A DNA stretch of 64,000 nucleotides from Paramyrothecium sp. XJ0827 (GCA_020881915.1 JAJFPB010000009.1:248001-312000); one strand, 5' to 3'; numbered from the stretch's first letter, positions 22,249-34,729 are shown. The notes: a model not told the origin generated them from the sequence alone. Numbers and translations: made by a program.

Positions 22249-22930
22249 AGCTGAGGTGGAACGAGGTGGTGTCGTAGGATTGAGGGAGTGAGTAATGACG
22301 TCACTGTGTAGACTGGACAAACGATGGGGAAAAGATACACGACTTGAGGTATAATTTTCGAGTGAAGAGAAACGAGGCGGAGTGTCGACTTGCCCAGCTT
22401 CAAAGAGTTGCCATAATGTTGAGCGGCTGGAGTCCATTCTTCGTGATGTTGGACTTGAACGACCCAACCCCTCGTTTGTGCGAGTGGAGCCAATGATAGT
22501 CTAACCATATAGGGCTAAGCGCCAAATTCGTCCTGTGATCTCCTCCAAGCTGGTCGACCAGCATATGGGAATGCGGAATTTACACTATTGATCATTGCCA
22601 CGATGTTGCAATTTACTCCGATGAGTTCCTGCTCGAATAGATGGCTTAGGTATTGCAAGTGCCTATAGGATATTGTATTTAGTGCAGATATTTTCGCTAC
22701 TGACTTTATGACTGTAACTAAGGCTCTTGGTATTAGACCTCTTTCCTAACTTGTTTTGATTATGTTTATGTTCTTATTTGACATCCTGATCTTTAGATAA
22801 TCTAGATAACTTTCTTAAAAGGTTCCCTGTCAGACAGAGATGGTATCTTAAAATAATAACTGAGGGAGATTTAGTTATTAGCCGCCAGCTATTTTCCGTC
22901 TGAGTAACAGAAGTGTAATCAAGTCTAGAA
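22249..22930. other. Intergenic, AT-rich second half
   Basis: The first half is the promoter side of the Gfo/Idh/MocA gene. From about 22600 to 22900 the sequence becomes AT-rich and featureless, possibly RIP-affected. Confidence 0.45.
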
Positions 22931-23747
22931 TCATGCAGTAGTTTGTGGGATCCAAGCCATTTCCTCCATTGCTGCGTTCACCCATAATCTATGTGAAGCC
23001 CCTAAGTTCGTGTAAACCAGTTCCATCAAGGTATTTGCCCAACCTTTGAGACACCAAAATGAACTAAATTTACTGAGACACGCGCTGTAAAAGGCAAAAA
23101 CGCAGAGAGCCTCGTTATCCAATTCCTTAAGAAGAGCCACATACTCATCCGAGATATATGCAAGCCATCCCAAGGGTGTCCGCATCTGCCCTATTCCGTT
23201 ATTCCTCACTAGAATTGTTTCTTTGAGGCGCAACACTGCGTCTGAGAGCGCTTCAAGCTTCTGGTGAGAATACATATGTTTGTGTAATTCAAACATTGAT
23301 TGAAGCTCATTCAATCCCTCGTCTATCGTGTCATAGGCCGAGCCGCAACACATGGAATAGTAATGGGCAGAAAGTGATAATGTCTCTATGCTGACAAAAG
23401 GTGCTAACACGGATGAGGATATAGTCTGGAGTGAGATATCCATTATGGATTTTGCACCTCGAAAGAGAAAAATCCAAGCCGGAATCAAGGTATCTCCTTC
23501 ATGGACGAGCTGGCGGGGTCGAGAGAGGGCGAATAAGAATGTGAGGATCGAAAAGGCAGAGAGAGGCACCGAGGTTTCGTTGTTGATGTTTGAGAACAGG
23601 GGATGTGCGATGGAGGAAGCGATGCTATGGTGCATTGAAGCCGGCTAATCAGGGTTTTCAGGTTTGAACGTTATTCACTTTCAGACCTAACACTGCTTCA
23701 CTCACCGGCTGTTCTTCAAACCATTCTCTGTCGCTCACGCTTATCAT
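22931..23747 (-). CDS. C-terminal half of a zinc-cluster transcription factor
   Basis: Two exons, 23747-23706 and 23644-22931 (GTGAGT donor, CTGATTAG acceptor), give 251 residues. The second exon matches the C-terminal part of the fungal-specific transcription factor domain seen in sterol-uptake-control-like (UPC2-like) regulators: PAWIFLFRGAKSIM, then a hydrophobic stretch ending in GWAN and WVNAAMEEMAW. No Zn2Cys6 cysteine cluster or basic linker is encoded here or just upstream, and the first exon is only 14 codons. The gene therefore looks truncated at the 5' end. It could be a relic, or a DNA-binding-deficient paralogue. Exon 1 is less certain than exon 2. Confidence 0.6.
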
Positions 23748-24296
23748 TTGCGGAAGAATGACCGCTCAAACTGTATACATCTATTCTCAGCACCTAAAGC
23801 GATGCATGCCAGTAACTTTAACAGCCGGAAATTTCCAATCTGTCTGCTGATGAGGAATTGTAACGAGTCTTTGGGTAATGCCTGAAGAGCACTCTGTCAC
23901 AAACCCCTTTTGTGTGGGCCGATAATCAGGATAGATCCCACAAGGGCGGGCAAGGTCTCCTTCCCGCCGTGGAAGACGAAATGACCTTTACAATGAAATA
24001 TCACGGTATTTACAAGTTTAATGAACCAGAATTTATTGATGAGATATGTATGTATTGTTTGATCGTCAAGTCTAGCCCGATACATCCAGCTCTGAACCCA
24101 GCTGTTGATGGCATGTGTGGTCTGGGCAGTGGTAGGCACTGAAGATTAACATCATGAGATTTTCGTTCCAGAATATCCCTGACTAAAATTCCACAAATAT
24201 ATCAAGCCGAAGAATTTAGCTTCAATTGTTAGGAATCATCCATTTTCTGCGAATTTGTGGCGTATCGAGAGAGATGAATGACTGATAGTGGGAAAC
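23748..24296. other. Intergenic, no gene seen
   Basis: This is a spacer between the truncated regulator and the 3' end of the AA9 gene. No supported feature is seen. Confidence 0.5.
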
Positions 24297-25263
24297 TCAC
24301 AAAGTCAAACTAGGTCCCGGAATTTGATAAGTGGGGTTGGTATTATCGTCATAGATGTTGTATATAACACCAGGATGCGTAGCATAGTATAGCTGCGAGG
24401 CGCGTGTGCCGCCAGGCTTGGAGTTCCCAGAACCAGTGATCTTGAGATTGATGCACTGAGGGTAGAACTGGGCACCACCTTGAGAATATGCGGAATGGAG
24501 AGCCAGGATCTCGTGGCGAAGGACGTAGTTGCCCGGAGCAATATTAGAGGGAATCTTGACTCTCCAGTTTAGGCCATTAGAAATCAACTCGTCAGGCGCC
24601 CACTATATCCAATGTCAGCCGTCTGCGTTTCTCAGTACATGACGCGTTGGGACAGATATAGAGAGAAAAGACAAAAGAGTTAAAGACCAGACGTACTCTT
24701 CCGGGGGTACCGTTGCCAGCACCTTTGCTAATTTGAGCCTTCTGCGCGATCTTGAAAAATTGTAGCGAATCCTTGTTCACATTGGTACATTCGCCATTAC
24801 AAGGTGCTAGGTAATCAAAAATAGGACCTTTGTGCGTGTCAGGCCAGGTGCTAGTATCATTTTAGATCATCATCGTAAGGATATTAAGCGGGCTGCACTA
24901 ACTTCCACGTTAGGGTTACCTCTTGACCGGCAGCGACAGTGGCGTACAGTTTGGCGTTAGAGGAACCGCGGTGACAGGCAATCTCCGAGCTCCCAAGAGC
25001 GTTTGGAGCGACGAAGCCAAGGTCAGTGGCCTGGTAAGGCCAAGAAACACTACTCTAGACTGCCAGTCAGATCACGATCATAAATTAAATCGATAAGAAG
25101 CTCTTCTAAAACAGTAACGTACCTGGTCAGGCTGCCAAGGGTAGAGGGCGGGGTTGAAGCCGTTATAAGTTCGTCCACCGGCAGTGACCTTGGCTATAAA
25201 GCCATGGGCTGACACAACAGTGGCAGCCGTCAGAACTTTGAGGACTATCGAAGCTATCATCAT
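24297..25263 (-). CDS. AA9 lytic polysaccharide monooxygenase, secreted
   Basis: Secreted copper enzyme that cleaves cellulose or related beta-1,4-glucans oxidatively. Four exons, 25263-25123, 25054-24903, 24850-24697 and 24602-24297, give 250 residues. The signal peptide is residues 1-19, so the mature protein begins with His20, the N-terminal copper ligand of the histidine brace. The second ligand is His104 in DTHKGP and the axial tyrosine is Tyr196 in AQFYPQC. Conserved cysteines are present. No cellulose-binding module is attached. All junctions keep frame. The last codons adjoin a consensus GTGAGT, so a further tiny exon is possible but would add almost nothing. It lies 3.4 kb from the GH115 gene, on the same strand. 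Confidence 0.93.
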
Positions 25264-27225
25264 TACCGAGCAAATTTACGTTGTTTCTCTGATTCCAGAT
25301 CTAAGTGATCGGTAAGTGCAGAAGGCTCTTAGATGAACGGCCACCCAAGAGGGATTGGAAAGGGGGCATTTATACCTCCCATGAACATCTTTTCGGAATT
25401 ATGTGTGGACGAAGCTCTAAATCGACGGCGGTGTTGAATCGCGTTCCGTCCAAACATCTCGAATCCTGCCAGCTGAGGGGCTTGGTTGAACGGCCACGGA
25501 AGAGCGCCCCTCCGAAACAACTTTTGATACGCACGCATCAGCGCGTACGGTCTACAATTTTGCGTTATTGGTGCAAAATTAAAAGAAGAATGTCTGGTAT
25601 ATTAACCGTGTAGTCCAATATAGAATGTCGGGTTTCTCCCTCCGGATGTTAGCAGGGAGAGCGGAATATGATCAGACAATCAACATTTCCTATTCGTGCG
25701 GAAATATCCTAAGCTGTTCAGGTTAATATGTAGTTTTTAATCAATCAAGAGGTAGTGGTGAGGCTTCGCGCATTGGTAGCGGCAAATTTGCTTTTGAAGC
25801 GGTCTCCAATCAAGATGATCAGATGGTGACCATGTTAGACCGCCAGAAAGTGTTCGACTTGTACGTTCAGCATTCAGCGTTTCTTTGAGCTCGAGCTAAG
25901 TAATTGGGTTATACCGGGGAGCTAAGTGCTAGTGCAGCCAACACTTAACTCTGGTAGAAAGTGTGGAGAGCTCTCTGAAGCACGCTCACAAAATACTATC
26001 TGCGAACAATCCTCGAAATGGGTACGTGGAAGATAACAGATGACCTCGCAGGCTCTACTCACTTGCACTAAGTTACATTGAAAACTTTCGGAAAATGAAG
26101 AGAGCAGCCTTTTCGTTGTTAGAATGAATCTCATACTTCTTGTCTTGCAAACGTTCTTAGCTGTCCCATTGACGCTACCAACATGAATATTTTTCTGCGT
26201 ACACCAGCAACTCGGTGCCTGTGACAGAGCAGTTCCAAGGATCGTCATCCATGAAAATGTTCCGGCACTTGAAAATACAGTTGGACCATGTCAGAGCCCA
26301 GAACTTTCACCGCGGGCTACTTGGATTTCTTTGGTTAAACTCTGCGACTGGGCACCATTACATGCTAGTGTTGAGCTGTAACTAATAGCTGTATTATAGC
26401 GTTTGAGTGAAACTGCAAGATGTACGATGGAACACAAAGTCGACTTAGCGGGGACATTGAATTCGAGAAAGGAAGGTCTGCTCCAGAAATGAGAGGACTC
26501 CATGGGTAAATTTCTTTCAATTTCAGCTTGGAATCTTGTACTCGGCAAGCCATGGCTCTCTGAGCGATTCGAAGATTTGCTTTGTAATTGCGACTTTCCA
26601 GTAAATTGAGTTAATTAACACAATATCGGCTGTTCGCATACCACCTGACTGACAACTGCCGTTGAAGAGACAATTGTTTCAGGCAAGCAAAGTGGGCGCT
26701 CGGAGCAATATGGACGACCGGAGCGATGATTACGACCAGGGCGAGGTGAATTTAGCACCGCTAGACTGCGGGTGGCTAGCATCATTCCCTGTTTAATTCG
26801 ATTGGCGGGATAAGCGAATGGAACGTCGCAAGAGATGCATGGAGAGGCCGGAGTCGACTTCCCCGACCTATACCAATCCGGACTGGTAATTAACACGAGA
26901 CATTCACTCCCGACTTGGCATCTCTCGTAGGTCATCTGCCCTGGAAACAAACTGAGTTCTTGACGGGTTTGCAGAGAGCGGGGATGAACTTATTGACCTC
27001 GGCTCAAATAAGACGATCTTTCAAAACTGCGATACCAACAACGTCTTAATCAATTAGCTATCAAAGCATTCTCGGGCAAGATTGTAACAAATATAGGCGA
27101 CCTCAAGAAAAGTGATCAGCGGCTACAAACTACAGTATACACATAGGTACTCCTAGAATATGTAACAAATGGTCTTTCTGAATCGGCAGACCTACCACAT
27201 CCGCCTCCCCGCATCCGGACGCGGC
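25264..27225. other. Intergenic, no gene seen
   Basis: This 2 kb stretch has scattered open frames on the minus strand near 25920-26550 and 26615-26950 that I cannot match to any family and cannot join into a gene. Confidence 0.45.
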
Positions 27226-27567
27226 CTACCCTCCTGGCACAGTCAGCGTCTTCAGATCGGCCGTCGTGGGGACCACAGCTATCGCTTGGACAGGCTCGTG
27301 CGGGGTAATTGACATTTCTATGTCAATGAAGAAGGGTTTCTCGCCTTTCATCCCTCACACGGAAGTGCTGAGAGCGGCGACAATCAAGATTTTAGACGGA
27401 TCAAAATGAACATCAAATAGAAAGGCATGGGACTCTCTGCCTGTCCAGCTCACGGGGTTTGGTTTATTATTGCAGGAGCAGAACTTGACAGCGCCCCAGT
27501 TCAGTTTTGCATCGGGATCTCCATTTCCATTGTCTCCTGCACCGGCCCATCTCCTGCCGCATACCAG
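27226..27567 (-). pseudogene. Decayed coding fragment, family unknown
   Basis: One minus-strand frame reads about 114 codons with a single interruption: RRWAGAGDNGNGDPDAKL near the start, KFCSCNNKPNPVSW in the middle, then a TGA at 27357-27355, and after it ITPHEPVQAIAVV up to a TAG at 27228-27226. The composition looks coding and the frame is kept across the stop. No start codon or signal is visible. I do not recognise the family. Confidence 0.35.
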
Positions 27568-28263
27568 TACAGCTAGACAGCTAGACAGCTAGAATCAATG
27601 CTGTAGTAGTTGTGGGCAGCTTTGGTGGGGCCCCTTGGAAAGATGTTCATCAAAGCTCTTTGTGCTGGCTGCGTCACTTGATTTAGTATCATTTCTGCTC
27701 TCAACAACAGCAGTTTTAGTTAATAGATTGAAACTCATTGTGTCCGCATCATCTCTGTTTACGTTATGGTGATATGTACTCCTGATGTTGTTTCATGATT
27801 TCTTCCTGAACCACAAAATATACAATCGTATCTAGCCACAGCTAGCTCGGCTGCCTGACTTCAAATCTCCCGGACAGCGGTAAAGCATAAAAGCCTTTGA
27901 GCTTTTCAAGCAAGCAGCCATGCATAATTCATCAAGCAGTGACTAGTGTATATGAAGATGGAATGACCTTCGTGTTTGTTCTCTCTGGTGAATCTTTGGC
28001 TCTAGGCACGCATCATGCGGTTGGCCTGTGGTCAAAGGGCTGTGGTTTTTGTGGAACTCAGACACCACGTGATACGTTTCGTGCATCTCCGGTATGCAAT
28101 AATCTATTCAGTTTCAGATACCTGGAAGGGTAAGAGTTTCTAGTTAAGTATGAATTTACAAGAAAGAAATCTCGGATGCATGACCGGTTCAGCAGCATTC
28201 GTCCCTGGCCCGAGGGGGTCAAATCAACCGTCTGCGCTTGCTAAGAGCAAGGACTCGTATAAG
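27568..28263. other. Intergenic with a short 9-base tandem repeat
   Basis: The only notable item is a short tandem repeat of CTAGACAG-type units at about 27571-27592. No gene is supported. Confidence 0.4.
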
Positions 28264-28641
28264 CTAGCCAAGAATTTGCTTGCTTTCCTCATAGTCACTA
28301 GTACCATTATCTGGATCAGCGTCCTCCGCGGTTCTGGATCCGCAAACTGAGCCAGCGTTATACGCCGCCAGGGGGCCATCGACGCCCGCAAACCCTCTCT
28401 TAGAGTTGGCAAGAAGCATATTCTCTGCAGCCTCTGGCAGCCAACCTTTGATGAAATCCCTGTGATAACAGTAAGAAGAGCCACAAGCTATTTCTAAAGG
28501 CGGTTGACCACTCCAACCACTGGGGAGGTTGCGTCGGAGATCGTAGCGGATGCTGAAGCGAAGTGGATATTCCATTTCAACTTCTTCCATGATGCAGAGC
28601 ATACACTCTGGGCTTTCAGGAACCAATCCAAAATGTAAACT
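28264..28641 (-). pseudogene. C-terminal fragment, possibly of a DUF1996-type secreted protein
   Basis: A frame of about 120 codons ends at 28264. It contains RRNLPSGWSGQPPL, then a Cys-rich FIKGWLPEAAENML and a final DADPDNGTSDYEES. The order 'NLP-GWSG ... H-DFI-GW' resembles the C-terminal part of DUF1996 proteins as I remember them; this is a weak match. There is no start codon with a signal peptide, and the N-terminal half is missing because the GH115 stop codon lies only about 25 bases away on the same strand. It is probably a leftover fragment. Confidence 0.3.
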
Positions 28642-28664
28642 CTATTCTAGTCTATTCCATTCTT

Positions 28665-31600
28665 CTAGACCTCTCGACTTGAAGGGGGTCCAAGATAACT
28701 CTGCCTAACCCCTCCCACATCTACCACAATCTTCTCCAAAGCCAAGTCAGGACTCGACGTTCTGTACTTGAGAGTGTGTGGTCCAGCTGCAATGTCCTGG
28801 AACTCATGGTCCCGACGCCATGCACCATCTTTCACGGCGATTGCCCAGCCATTGGGCAGGTCTCCCTTGCTAGCTATCTCAAGAAGACGCGTAAGGGTTT
28901 CGGCCGAATCGTCAAGCCGAATCTCGTAGCTCTTGGCCTTTTCCTGGTTCTCCAGCACAAGCGTAAAAAAGAGTGTGACTTTGACGCTATCCCGAGCACT
29001 GAATGTGTAGAATGGAATTTCAAGGTAGGGTACTTCCGTGCCCGCAGTAGGGGAAAGTTCGATTGCTCCAGCTCGTGTGCGACCCAGATACGGTAGAAGT
29101 CGGTAGCTCTTTTGTAGCGTGTTGTTGAGCGCAATGCGACCCACGTCGATACTGACAGTACCATCAGACTCCACAAAGCCCTTGTATGTCTTTGGCACGC
29201 GACGATTGTCGACGGGTAGGTGAACCTGCTCATACGCGCCTTCGGCCGACGAAACTTCGATTTGAACAATTGAATGGAAGTCCTCCGGGACCTTGGCCCA
29301 ATCGATTGTTACGACTACACGTTGGTCTTCCTTGTCGTCAGGGCTGATGGAGCCTGAGGTTGCAGAGAGCTTGACCCAGTCTTCCTTGGCAGTTGCGGTC
29401 CATGTTATATTTTCAGCTCCCCGGGCATAGACCTCAAAGTATCGCTGGGGTGGCGAATAGGGAGTAAGTTGAGGCAGAGTGAAACCAGGAACCAATACAC
29501 CTCGAGAGGGATGCGTGCGGATGGATTCCTCGTTTGTCAGGCCGGGGTATATACCTTCGTGACCTTCGACTGCAATGCCCATTTGGCCTGCAATTGCAGA
29601 TGAGTTTTGTCTTCTCTGGACGTAGCTAAGTCCCGTGATCATGTCCCTGGTGGGGTCATGCCATGTTTCTTGGACGTAACCATAGTGTGGCTGCTCCATA
29701 ATATGGTTCCATTTCTTTCCGAACCACGGATTGTCATGGTACTCTTCCTGCAAGGTAAAATCTTCGTCGAAAAGATCGAGAACCTTTTGGGCGAGCACGT
29801 TGGTAGTGTTGCGTCGTTGCCGGCCGTACAAGTTGTTCCGACCTTGGCACACTCTCAATTCCGTGTTGATGCGAGAAGCCTTGATGGGGTGAAGGACCAA
29901 TTGGAAGAAAGCTGCCTTGTCTCGCTGAGGCACGCTTTCGAACAGCGAAGTAGCTTGCCTTTCGAGATCGTGCCACTCAGATACCAGTGACTCGGCTTCA
30001 GAGTAGTTGACGACAGAGAATGTGTCGGGCTCGATGTGTTCGTGGCGGCGAAGAACCATGAGATTGTTATGCTTGAAGAGCAAATCCGCAATCTGAGGTC
30101 CATGATCTTGGCCAAATTCTCGCTGTGCATATCGGTCAAAGAATTCAGGGATTGTGTTTTCCTTGGTGCTGTTAATGTTCCACGCAAGGGCCAAGGCAAA
30201 AGACGCGGGTAGCTCCATGGGCTTGATGTCGCCGACGTTGAACACCCAGATCTTCGAAATTCCATGTCTGTGGGCGGCTGTGAGCTGTTGATGGATTTTA
30301 CCCTGCATCTGGTGTCAGTAGGTGGTTTTTTGGCCGAATTCAGCGAAGACGTACAGTGGAGCTGCAGTTGATCCATTTGTAACCTCGTGGATGGCCAACA
30401 TATTCCATGTGGTAATAAAGCTGTCTGATCAGCGGCTGTCAATGTTTGTTTCACTTTTGACTTACTCCGAATCCACCCTGGCGCGCCTTCTCTGCTTCTG
30501 TGGGGAATCGTCTAATATTGCCAAAGTTGTCGTCTGCGAACAGAAGTGTTACGTCGTCAGGAATTTCTAGTCCAGCTTCGTATTGCTGCAGGACTTCCTT
30601 GTATAGCGACATGACCTCTGTGTTTCCGTTGGCTCAGCGAACTTCAAGGAATTTCAACAAAGTGGTATGAGCTACTTACGAGGCACGCCATCCGGCCGGG
30701 AGTACACCTCACCCATGATCTCCCGCTGCGTCCGTAAAACGTCTTTTAAGGTTGCTTGCGGGTTCTTTGACTGCATCTTCACGTCACCTTCTCCGCGCAT
30801 TCCCAGGGTGATGACAGACTCATAGGGCCTCGCCCGCCTAATGCCCTCCTTAAAGTGCTCCGTGAGTCGTTCTTTGTTGTCGTCCCAGGCCCAGGGTCCT
30901 TGGTTGGCAGTACGCCATTCAACCATGTCTCTCTGCATGGGTTCGTGATGTGACGTTGACATGACGATACCGTAGGTATCTGCAGTGGACTGGTTAAGAG
31001 GGTCATCAGAATAGAAGGAGTTTCCCGGCCAAGGGAAACCCGACCACATGGCCGGCCATAGAAAGTTGCCCTGGGAACCAGAGTTAGTCTATATTTTCAA
31101 GGTGAGAAAAGTCTCCCGTGGAATACCTTCATGCGGAGAATGAGCTCGAAAACAGTCTTGTAAAACTCTGAGTTATAGACAGGGCCATACTTTTCCCTCA
31201 CCCAAGCAGTAAGAGCGGGTGCTTCATCGTTGATGAAAATGCCACGATACTGCACGCTTGGCTCACCATGGACAGTCTTTATGGGCAAGGCATGGACTTC
31301 CTCGCGTGGTTGAACAGCCACGTCCGCCCACCAGTGCCATCTGCGAGACTTGGTCAAAACGAGACAATGCGGCATGGATTTTCTGCTTACGGCGAAACGC
31401 CAATTTGTTCCGACACGGTATAGGCTCCAAATATAGCGGCTCGCTTATCACTGCCGGCGATGAGAAGCATCCGCTTGGCGCAAGGCCAGGGCGAGTCGAT
31501 AACTTGGGTCTCGAATGTTTCCCATTTCCCTTGGATGTGGCCGAAATCAACTTTGCCCGCATCTGCAATCTCGCGGACGAAAGCGGACTTCTGCAGGCTT

Positions 31601-31809
31601 CCAATAACAATAACGGCATCTGTCGCTGAAAGGTCTCGTGTCGTCCATATCTTCGACTCACGACCGGTCACCTTCTTCAAGTCCGACGCGAGGTTTGCGA
31701 CCGCGATCCGAACTCCCTCATACTCCTCAGGGTCAACGACGATGGAAACACCCGCCAGGGACAGACTGCCCTGGGACGGCGCGAAGGCAATCAGCTTTTC
31801 CTCAAACAT
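28665..31809 (-). CDS. GH115 xylan alpha-1,2-glucuronidase
   Basis: This enzyme removes (4-O-methyl)glucuronic acid from polymeric glucuronoxylan. Six exons, 31809-31391, 31340-31127, 31070-30680, 30617-30466, 30420-30355 and 30308-28665, give 961 residues, a normal GH115 length. Every junction keeps frame and restores conserved text such as GNFLWPAMWSGFPWPG, DDVTLLFADDNFGNIRR, YYHMEYVGHPRGYKW and IWVFNVGDIKP. The GH115 catalytic region is followed by the C-terminal beta-rich domain. The N terminus starts directly in the domain and shows no signal peptide, which is unusual for an enzyme of a polymeric substrate. Either a 5' exon has been missed or the protein is not exported by the classical route. 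It is on the same strand as the AA9 gene. Confidence 0.92.
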
Positions 31810-32762
31810 GATGCTGGGAGTTACGTATGCATGTCAAAGAGTAAAATGCTGCGGCAGCCTAAGAATAGACAGGCGATGCTACGAGCGCTTTTTAAGAGCG
31901 TTGCGCATGATCCGCCAAGGACCCCCGCGGGGAAATGCTAGTCAAGGCGCTAGGTGTGGATAGCCTCATTAATCGGGTGATTGGGAACCGAGAGTTAGCC
32001 CGGGCGGTTTGGCCGACTTGAAGCTGTGGTTGTCACATCATTGGTGAAGAATATAGGACATATGAAGGAACGATATATCGTAACGTAGTCTCAATTCCAA
32101 GTTATACACACAGCTTGTAGCATCATGTAGTAGGGCGATTGTCACGCACCACGCCCGGGTTCATTGCGCAAGAAGACTCGTGAAATTCATTGGGCCCACG
32201 CCGACGGAGAAACCTCAGGATCTCGGCGCGATTGCCAATGGTATCCACTTCATGCTTAGTGCGCCTCTTGAACGATGTCGGAGCAATTGATTGTACTGCG
32301 AAAGCTCTATCTGCAAGGGCAGCCTTCGAATGCGTCAGTCGGACCGCTTATTATTTTGTACTTGTGTATCGCGTTGCCAAATAATCTCCAGGTGGTCTCT
32401 CACAAAACGGGTTTGCCGCTTAGCCCTTCATTTGACCTCGGGCATTGCACTAGAATCTGGCTCGAAATCCGAATTGGTCCCGTGCAGGATCCGACAAACA
32501 ATAGCAGTAGGACAAATTCAAAATATTATCTTATTCCGTGGTGGGGACATCATGCCGTGTACGGCGCATCACCATCAATTCGTTGTTGAATCAAGGCATG
32601 TTGTGTCATGCGCTTAATTGTTTTCATCACCCATAGATTTCCATTCAATTATAGCTAACGTTTGAAGGAACCTAGGAAATCGATGTGCTAAATATGCATC
32701 TCCCCGTTGCGTAACCCTTACTTTGCAAGTGCCCTCGTGTCATTTGTGGTCTTGATTGCTTG
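31810..32762. other. Intergenic, no gene seen
   Basis: This is the promoter side of GH115 and the 3' flank of the F-box gene. A plus-strand frame at 32275-32589 has no recognisable domain and is not called. Confidence 0.45.
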
Positions 32763-34060
32763 CTATGTCTCATATGGGATTAGAGACTCCGGGAAAGAGT
32801 CGTCTTCGAGGCCTATGACATTCAAGTCTGTCGCATTGGTGGGTGAGTCGCCAGCATTTTCCTGTCTTGAAGAGTGCACATTGCAATATGGAGTAATAAT
32901 TGAGAATTGCTTCAGCTGTGGCAGAGAAGCAAGTTGCTTCTTGGCAAAAAGACGATACCAGTCGCTTGCTGTGTCATCATCGTTTGCGTCCTCATGTTCT
33001 GAGTGGTGTTGGGAAACTTGCTGCTGCCGGATACTTGTTCTTTGCGGATCGTAGGGGATGTCCGTGGCAAAGCACCTGAGGTTCTTGAACTCCCGCAAGA
33101 TCTCGACGATAGATTCTACATATGCAGTCTAGCCCTGGTTAATAACTATCCATGTTGCGATGGCATAAAAAAAAAGTAGAGATTTTAAACTTACGAAGCC
33201 ACCTAGAGTGTATGCATTCCTTGCATACCACCCATCACGAATCCAGCCTTTATTCAGGTCGAAAACAATGAGCCATTGCAACTTTGGGAGGGCTCTTAGA
33301 AATATTTGAAGAGATTGCGGACTCAGGGGTGGGCAGTCATCCATGATCAGGCCTCCGCTGCGCCAAAATGGAATGTAAAGCCGCTCGAGGCTGGCATGGC
33401 GTGTCATGATGGTAACGAGTGCTTCATGGTTGGGGAAACCATTCATGCTAAGTATTCGCAGTTGACTGCATTGCTTGAGGACTGCCTCAACCAAATCACT
33501 TTCCACTATCAAGTTGAGATGATTGACAGTCCATTGAGGGGTGGCCTGCATAGCTGCAATGAGGTTCTTGGCTGCAGGGTGGTGATCCAGACGCCTCAGA
33601 TCTAGATCAAGCCTAGAAACATTTCGCAACTTGGATAAAACGCGCGCAACCAGGGAAGGGAGTGCCTCGGCCAGGTCGAGGTGGCTGATCTCATAGCCTC
33701 CATTCGTTAGCGTGATCGAAGCATGCCTGTGTCATTAAGCGTAAGAAGCAGTATGAAGTGTAGAGGTCCAAGCACTCACTGGATGTATTGGAATACTTGG
33801 CTCGAGTGGGGAGCAAGATCGATACCAACAAAGCTTTGCAGCAGCAACATAAAGTCTGACGGCTCTGTTCTGAATGTGATACAGTGGTCACGATACAAAG
33901 GCTGTATGAACATGGAGCGGAAATTCTTGTCAGCTGACGCACACGCTGCCGCGGTTTTCGCATCCGACAGTGACGCGATGCGCATCCATATCTCGGGGGG
34001 CAATCCTGCGAAAATGCGGAGAGATTCCTCGCCGTCTACTCGCATGGTGCTGTGCGCCAT
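32763..34060 (-). CDS. F-box protein with leucine-rich-repeat-like region
   Basis: A likely substrate adaptor of an SCF ubiquitin ligase. Three exons, 34060-33780, 33726-33195 and 33128-32763, give 392 residues. Residues 17-50 fit an F-box (FAGLPPEIWMRIASLSD...). The rest has spaced leucine-rich segments of the LRR type (VSRLDLDLRRLD, CSQLRILSMNGF, LPKLQWLIVFDL), and the C terminus is acidic. Introns have GTGAGT and GTAAGT donors and all junctions keep frame. No signal peptide is seen. Fungal genomes carry many such lineage-specific F-box genes, and the target is unknown. Confidence 0.72.
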
Positions 34061-34729
34061 CTTGCTAGTGACCGTATCAATGATTTACAAGCCAAAGGAA
34101 CTAACCAGAGGAACAAATGCCAGCAATGATAGGCGACGCTAACTGCTGCGGGGAAGAGGCAATCCCGAGCGGGCGAGTCTTCCATACTCGAGCAACAGAA
34201 AGCTCAAGATAGGGGAACGAAGAATGGGGATGGTGCCACATGTACTCCATTTCTGATAAGCCTTGACGGATTGGGGCTGTGCTGCAGAGTACTGCAACCT
34301 TACAATATTGGGGGCTTAATGCAGTTAGTGCACAGATGCCTCGGGAAGGCCGGCTGGGCTGTAGGGGCGGAATACGGGCGGGCAAATGAGGGCATTCAGT
34401 CTTTACCCATCTTTCGCGCTCGTTGTCGCTCTACGATTGTCGCAAATCAAGGCCCAAGATTAACACCTATTCAGTCTAGCTGTTCTACATAAGGTGTCTA
34501 TTTCATTTGCGTCGTCATTAAAATGGTCCGTGGAATCGGCAGTGGTCTGTTGGTTTTCATACACAAGGTAGTCGAGTAGCATTGCGTCCTGTATGCGAAC
34601 ATAAATATCCGCAAGTTACCTCTGATTCTCTCTCGTCCTCGTTTCCATCCCCTGCCTCAGTCCTATAGCTGGTATGGTGAGAAAAGGGACCAGCTTGGAC
34701 TCTCATTTATAGTAGGTCAAACCTCTGTG
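34061..34729. other. Intergenic, no gene seen
   Basis: This is the upstream region of the F-box gene. The missing N terminus of the P450 pseudogene would fall at its right edge, but nothing recognisable remains. Confidence 0.4.

Noticed and set aside
26291..26950. Minus-strand frames near 26.3-26.9 kb
   Set aside because: No recognisable domain and no way to join them with consensus introns into a gene.
32275..32617. Plus-strand frames of about 105 codons
   Set aside because: They overlap in two frames, lack any family pattern and have no signal peptide.
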